13,712 bases of DNA from JAKQHY01 sp034429475. Its GTDB lineage: Bacteria; Chloroflexota; Anaerolineae; B4-G1; SLSP01. Numbering within the stretch: the first letter of the stretch is position 1; the number at the start of each line of letters is the position of its first letter. Made by a program: the position numbers and the translations under genes. Positions 11,048 to 13,712 of this stretch are shown here, in pieces. Where the stretch lies: positions 1 to 13,712 of the forward strand of contig DAOUGD010000019.1 of NCBI GenBank assembly GCA_034429475.1. The letters run 5' to 3'. The notes beneath the pieces were generated by a model. The model was not told the DNA's origin and did no database searches. It saw nothing but the letters and a program-made list of their open reading frames with translations.

Positions 11048-11815
11048 TTATCTGAACACATCCTTTTCTGCCGGGCGTTGCATGTCGGTGGCGTGGCCCT
11101 CGCCGCGAGGGTAGTCCGCGCCGCGAATCAGGACGACGGGGAGGCCCTCGGCGGCTTGCCCGCTGACCAGGCCGGCGGTGGCGGCCAGTTCGTCGGCGCG
11201 GGCGACGGTGGTGACGCGCAGGACGTAGCCGTCGCGGTCCGGTTGGCCGCGCAGGTCGGCGATGGGCAGCATCCCGGCGACGCCCAGCGCGACGTTGACG
11301 GTGCCGAGCCGCCACGCGCGCCCGTGTGTGTCGCTGATGATGACGGCGATATCGGTGTAAGTCGCGGCCATGAGGCCCGCGCGAATCGCACGGGCCGAAG
11401 CGTCCGGGTCGGCCGGCAGCGTCAGGACGGTCTCGCCGTCCGGCCCGGCGACGTTGGAGCGATCCACGCCGGCGTTGGCGCAGATCCAGCCGTGTTGGGT
11501 TTCGGCAATCAGCAGCCCGGTGTGTTGGCGCACGATGCTCCGCGATTGGCGGAGGATGACTTCGACGTGGCGCGGGTCTTTGTCGGTGAGGGCTGCCAGT
11601 GCCACGGCCTGGGGCGAGGGCTGCACGGCGCTGAGGTGGAGGACGCAGCCCTCCGCTTTGGAGACGATCTTGTGGGTGACGACCACCACGTCGCCATCGT
11701 GCAGCGTTAACTGCGCGCGCGCCAGGGCATCCAGGATCAGTTGGGCAACGTCATCTCCCGCCTGCACTTCGGGGATTCCCGGCAGCGCGTAGAGGGCGAT
11801 TTGGGGGGAAGGCAT
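11048..11815 (-). CDS. cofE: Coenzyme F420-0:L-glutamate ligase (CofE)
   Basis: Adds L-glutamate residues to F420-0 in a GTP- and metal-dependent reaction, the last stage of coenzyme F420 synthesis. The 255 residues match the free-standing CofE length; there is no C-terminal flavin domain such as the actinobacterial FbiB fusion has. Visible family motifs are LPGIPE (11-16), VVVVTHKIVSKAEG (43-56), ILRQSRSIVRQ (87-97), NAGVDRSN (114-121) and ISDTHGRAWRLG (160-171). The start is ATG at 11815, 16 nt after the npdG stop, with no strong Shine-Dalgarno, which suggests translational coupling. The C-terminal tail (235-255) is charged and divergent. CofC, CofD and CofG/H are not in this window and must lie elsewhere if the pathway is complete. 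Confidence 0.93.
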   Translation of the reverse strand: MPSPQIALYALPGIPEVQAGDDVAQLILDALARAQLTLHDGDVVVVTHKIVSKAEGCVLHLSAVQPSPQAVALAALTDKDPRHVEVILRQSRSIVRQHTGLLIAETQHGWICANAGVDRSNVAGPDGETVLTLPADPDASARAIRAGLMAATYTDIAVIISDTHGRAWRLGTVNVALGVAGMLPIADLRGQPDRDGYVLRVTTVARADELAATAGLVSGQAAEGLPVVLIRGADYPRGEGHATDMQRPAEKDVFR

Positions 11816-11831
11816 AGGCGATGGCGTGGGG

Positions 11832-12494
11832 CTACGGCAGGCCGGTGATCCGAATCCCGGTGGCCGGGACTTTGTAGCGGCGATTGATGCCGATCAGAAT
11901 GGAGGTCAGTCCCTCGACGGCTTTCGCGTTGTCTAGCGGGCCGGCGTCAATGCCGCGCGCGCCGAGCGCCTCGGCCAGTTCGACGGCGATGGCTTTGGCG
12001 GCTTTGTCGTCGCCGCAGATGAGCACGTCGCAGTCCACCGGATGCGCCAGGTCTTCCAGTAGGTGCGCGCTGACGTTTTGGAACGCGGCGACGACCCGCA
12101 CGTCCGGCCCCAGGAGCGCCTGCGCTTGTTCGGACGCGGAGCCTTCCGGCGGGATGTAGACCTGGGAAACCTTCGGCGGTTGGAGGGCGACGGTCGCCGC
12201 AATGAGCACTTTGCCTTGCAGGGTGGGGCGCAGGCTTTCCAACAGCGCGTTTTGGGCGGCGTAGGGCACGGTGAGCACGGCTACGTCGCCCTGCTGCGCG
12301 GCGGCTTCGTTGTCCAACCCCTGAATGACGGGGCGCCCCAGGCGGGTGTTGAGTTCTTCGGCCACGCGCTGCGCCTTTTCCGCCTGCCGCGAGCCGATGA
12401 GGACCGTCATGCCGGCTTCCGCCCAGCGCAGGGCCAGGCCGGGGCCTTCGTTGCCGGTGCCGCCTAAGATGGCGAGGGTGTGCGGGGTTTCCAT
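11832..12494 (-). CDS. npdG: F420:NADP(+) oxidoreductase (NpdG/Fno type)
   Basis: Moves hydride between NADPH and F420, providing reduced F420 for enzymes such as the LLM protein downstream. The 220 residues match the family. The N-terminal Rossmann fold begins LAILGGTGNEGPGLALRWA (7-25), and GSR at 34-36 is the usual NADP-phosphate site. VLTVPYAAQ (73-81), VVAAFQN (134-140) and DCDVLICGDD (154-163) also follow the family. The C-terminal part, DAGPLDNAKAVEGLTSILI (183-201), is typical. The start is ATG at 12494. The frame is open further upstream, but that part overlaps the MBL gene, whose TAA (12497-12499) is separated by 2 nt. GGAG in the end of that gene may serve as ribosome site. Tight spacing to both neighbours indicates one operon. 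Confidence 0.92.
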   Translation of the reverse strand: METPHTLAILGGTGNEGPGLALRWAEAGMTVLIGSRQAEKAQRVAEELNTRLGRPVIQGLDNEAAAQQGDVAVLTVPYAAQNALLESLRPTLQGKVLIAATVALQPPKVSQVYIPPEGSASEQAQALLGPDVRVVAAFQNVSAHLLEDLAHPVDCDVLICGDDKAAKAIAVELAEALGARGIDAGPLDNAKAVEGLTSILIGINRRYKVPATGIRITGLP

Positions 12495-12496
12495 AC

Positions 12497-13423
12497 TTAT
12501 AATAACTCCAAAGTGCGTTCTTCTTGGGCCAGGATGCACTTGGGGAAAACCGTCTGTGCCTTGGACAGCATCTGTTCCAGGGCTTCGTCGTCGTGTGAGG
12601 GGCTGTGGTGGGTCAGGACGAGCAGTTTGACGTTGGCGGCTCGTGCGACGTTGGCGGCCATCCGCCAGGTGCTATGACCCCAGCCCTGCCGCACTACGCT
12701 GTCGCGCCCGTATTCATGCTCGTCGTATTCGGCGTCATGCACCAGCACGTCGGCGTTTTCGGAGAATTTGATGAGTTTCTGGTCGTCATCCACATAGCCT
12801 TCGGTGTCGGTAGCAACGACGAGGCTACGGCCCTTGTACTCGATGCGAAAGAAGAGGATGCCGTCCTTAGGGTGGTTGTAGCCGTGGTTGATTCGGATGA
12901 TGACGGCGTCGTCCGGCAGGGGGGGGATGGTTTGCCCCACACTGTAATGCTGCACCGGCTGACCGTTGTTCTGTAGCACCAGGGTGCTGCCATGTTTGGT
13001 CTGCTCGATGCGCCGGGTGCTGTAGAGTTCTTCGGTGCCGATGGGGAAGACGGGCGGCTGCATCACCCGTTCTAAAAATTCCTCAAAGGGTTCTTTGGTG
13101 ACGAGCAGTTCAGGGCCGAAGATGTCAAAATAGCTGTGATAGTGACGGGTGGGCACGAAAAAGGGGAATCCCTGGATGTGGTCGTGGTGGGTGTGGGTGA
13201 GGAGGATGGTGGCCCGGATGGGTTCTTGGGTGACAGCAAACTCCCGCATCATTTTGCGCCCCAGGTTGATGATGCCGGTGCCGCCATCCACGATGATATG
13301 CTGACGTCCCGCCTCGATCTCAAAGCATGTGGTATTGCCGCCATATTTGATGGTGGTCGGGCCTGGGGTGGGATAGCCCCCGCGCACCCCCCAGAACGTG
13401 AGATTGAATTTATCTTGCGCCAT
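12497..13423 (-). CDS. MBL-fold metallohydrolase
   Basis: A 308-residue metallo-beta-lactamase-fold hydrolase of the RNase Z/phosphodiesterase-like group. Numbered from ATG 13423: FWGVRGGYPTPGP near the start (from about 10), IVDGGTGIINLG (about 44-55), the metal motif THTHHDH (76-82), ATDTEG with D206, VHDAEYDEHEY with D230, GWGHST with H250, and LTHHSP with H272/H273. All ligands for a two-metal site appear present. The natural substrate is unknown; relatives are annotated as phosphodiesterases. AGGGGG (13428-13433) lies 4 nt before the ATG. The frame continues upstream to 13501 but without family similarity. It is the first gene of the block and is followed 2 nt later by npdG, so a link to F420 metabolism is possible but unproven. 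Confidence 0.88.
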   Translation of the reverse strand: MAQDKFNLTFWGVRGGYPTPGPTTIKYGGNTTCFEIEAGRQHIIVDGGTGIINLGRKMMREFAVTQEPIRATILLTHTHHDHIQGFPFFVPTRHYHSYFDIFGPELLVTKEPFEEFLERVMQPPVFPIGTEELYSTRRIEQTKHGSTLVLQNNGQPVQHYSVGQTIPPLPDDAVIIRINHGYNHPKDGILFFRIEYKGRSLVVATDTEGYVDDDQKLIKFSENADVLVHDAEYDEHEYGRDSVVRQGWGHSTWRMAANVARAANVKLLVLTHHSPSHDDEALEQMLSKAQTVFPKCILAQEERTLELL

Positions 13424-13566
13424 GGTACCCCCTGTTTTTGAACTACGTGATGGGAAATAGGAAGTCTTCATGGGTTGCGGCCGGCGGACGACGACTCCCA
13501 ACCCTCAATGATTCTGCGACTCACAATTTCTCACTTGTCATTTAGTGTGCGTGAAACTTTGCTTAT

Positions 13567-13594
13567 ATTATACTGGAATTTCATTCCCTGTGAA
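13567..13594 (-). promoter_or_regulatory. Sigma-70-type promoter for the MBL-F420 block
   Basis: On the minus strand TTCACA (13594-13589, five of six matches to TTGACA) and a perfect TATAAT (13572-13567) are 16 bp apart. Transcription would begin near 13560, leaving a leader of about 137 nt before the MBL ATG. It is the best promoter visible upstream of the four minus-strand genes. Confidence 0.65.
13575..13587. promoter_or_regulatory. Palindrome GGAAT-TTC-ATTCC in the promoter spacer
   Basis: A perfect 5-bp inverted repeat with a 3-bp centre sits wholly between the -35 and -10 boxes. This is a classic place for a repressor, or for a MerR-type activator that untwists the spacer. No regulator gene is adjacent within the window. 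Chance occurrence is possible for a 5-bp half-site. Confidence 0.4.
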
Positions 13595-13634
13595 CTGGGC
13601 TGTTGCCGTGGGGGGCGTTTTACGAAAAGGGCCA

Positions 13635-13674
13635 GTGGTTGCCGCCTGTCAGATGCGGCCAAAACCACGTTTTA
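13635..13674. terminator. Bulged 11-bp stem-loop, possible terminator of an outside gene
   Basis: GTGGTT (13635-13640) pairs with AACCAC (13663-13668), and GCCGC (13641-13645) with GCGGC (13655-13659), leaving a 3-nt bulge and a 9-nt loop. GTTTTA follows on the plus strand, and on the minus strand TGGCCC then TTTTCG follow. The shape suits a terminator of a gene beyond the right edge reading leftward, but the U-runs are short. Apart from this, the promoter and the edge hairpin, I see nothing gene-like in 13424-13712. Confidence 0.4.
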
Positions 13675-13687
13675 GGAGGGGAGTTTT

Positions 13688-13712
13688 CGACGCCGCGTTG
13701 CGCGCGGCGTCG
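13688..13712. repeat. Perfect hairpin at the right window edge
   Basis: CGACGCCGCG (13688-13697) and its exact reverse complement (13703-13712) flank the loop TTGCG, a 10-bp GC stem ending precisely at the last base. GTTTT precedes it on the plus strand, which reads AAAAC after the stem on the minus strand. It may be part of a terminator, a repeat element, or an assembly fold-back. Confidence 0.6.

Noticed and set aside
13424..13501. Upstream extension of the MBL protein
   Set aside because: The 26 extra residues have no family similarity, while ATG 13423 has a purine-rich ribosome site and begins with the conserved part.
13502..13555. Degenerate heptamer-like words (CTCACAA, TTTCTCA, CTTGTCA) upstream of the MBL gene
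   Set aside because: The units share too little sequence to call a repeat; only the spacing is suggestive.

Overview
The window looks like a chromosomal segment of an uncultured, fairly GC-rich bacterium, most plausibly Chloroflexota (Anaerolineae/Caldilineae side). This is inference from gene content: secreted proteins with Thr/Pro-rich linkers, a large DUF2723 membrane protein with C-terminal beta-sandwich domains, a bactofilin, DUF4446, and coenzyme F420 genes. No rRNA or tRNA gene is visible, so the placement is not proven.

Layout. The left end (1-129) holds a perfect hairpin and four tandem ~22-bp repeats. These abut, and appear to cut off, the 3' end of a secreted GH13 alpha-amylase-type lipoprotein gene (minus strand). 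Upstream of it on the same strand lie glutamate racemase (murI) and a membrane-anchored HExxH metalloprotease with InhA-like beta domains. A divergent intergenic region then leads to the plus-strand block: a DUF2723 multi-spanning (GT-C-like) protein, a DUF4446 protein, and a bactofilin with its own promoter and a long leader that could fold as an attenuator. A hairpin terminator ends the bactofilin gene and overlaps the last codons of a convergent GT2 glycosyltransferase gene. The right third is a minus-strand block read from a good sigma-70-type promoter near 13,580: an MBL-fold hydrolase, F420:NADPH oxidoreductase (npdG), F420:gamma-glutamyl ligase (cofE), and an LLM-family, probably F420-dependent, oxidoreductase. 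The right end is another perfect hairpin.

How the genes work together. CofE adds glutamate to F420-0. NpdG exchanges hydride between NADPH and F420. The LLM enzyme is a likely consumer of F420H2. The MBL protein leads this block with only 2 nt before npdG, and its role is unknown. The other genes serve the envelope: MurI supplies D-glutamate, bactofilin is a cytoskeletal scaffold, and the GT2, DUF2723 and secreted enzymes handle glycans or proteins at the surface.

Most unusual signal. Most gaps between genes are filled by short tandem repeats, usually of 7 bp, often arranged as inverted arms. The heptamers are TTCGYAA/GAATTRC (two loci), GTGAAAC (two loci), GGGGATT (one locus) and a degenerate CAGTRAT-like array (one locus). 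A tenth-kilobase-scale relative uses a 9-mer. Different heptamers share one architecture, which suggests a common generating or selective mechanism rather than one transposed element.
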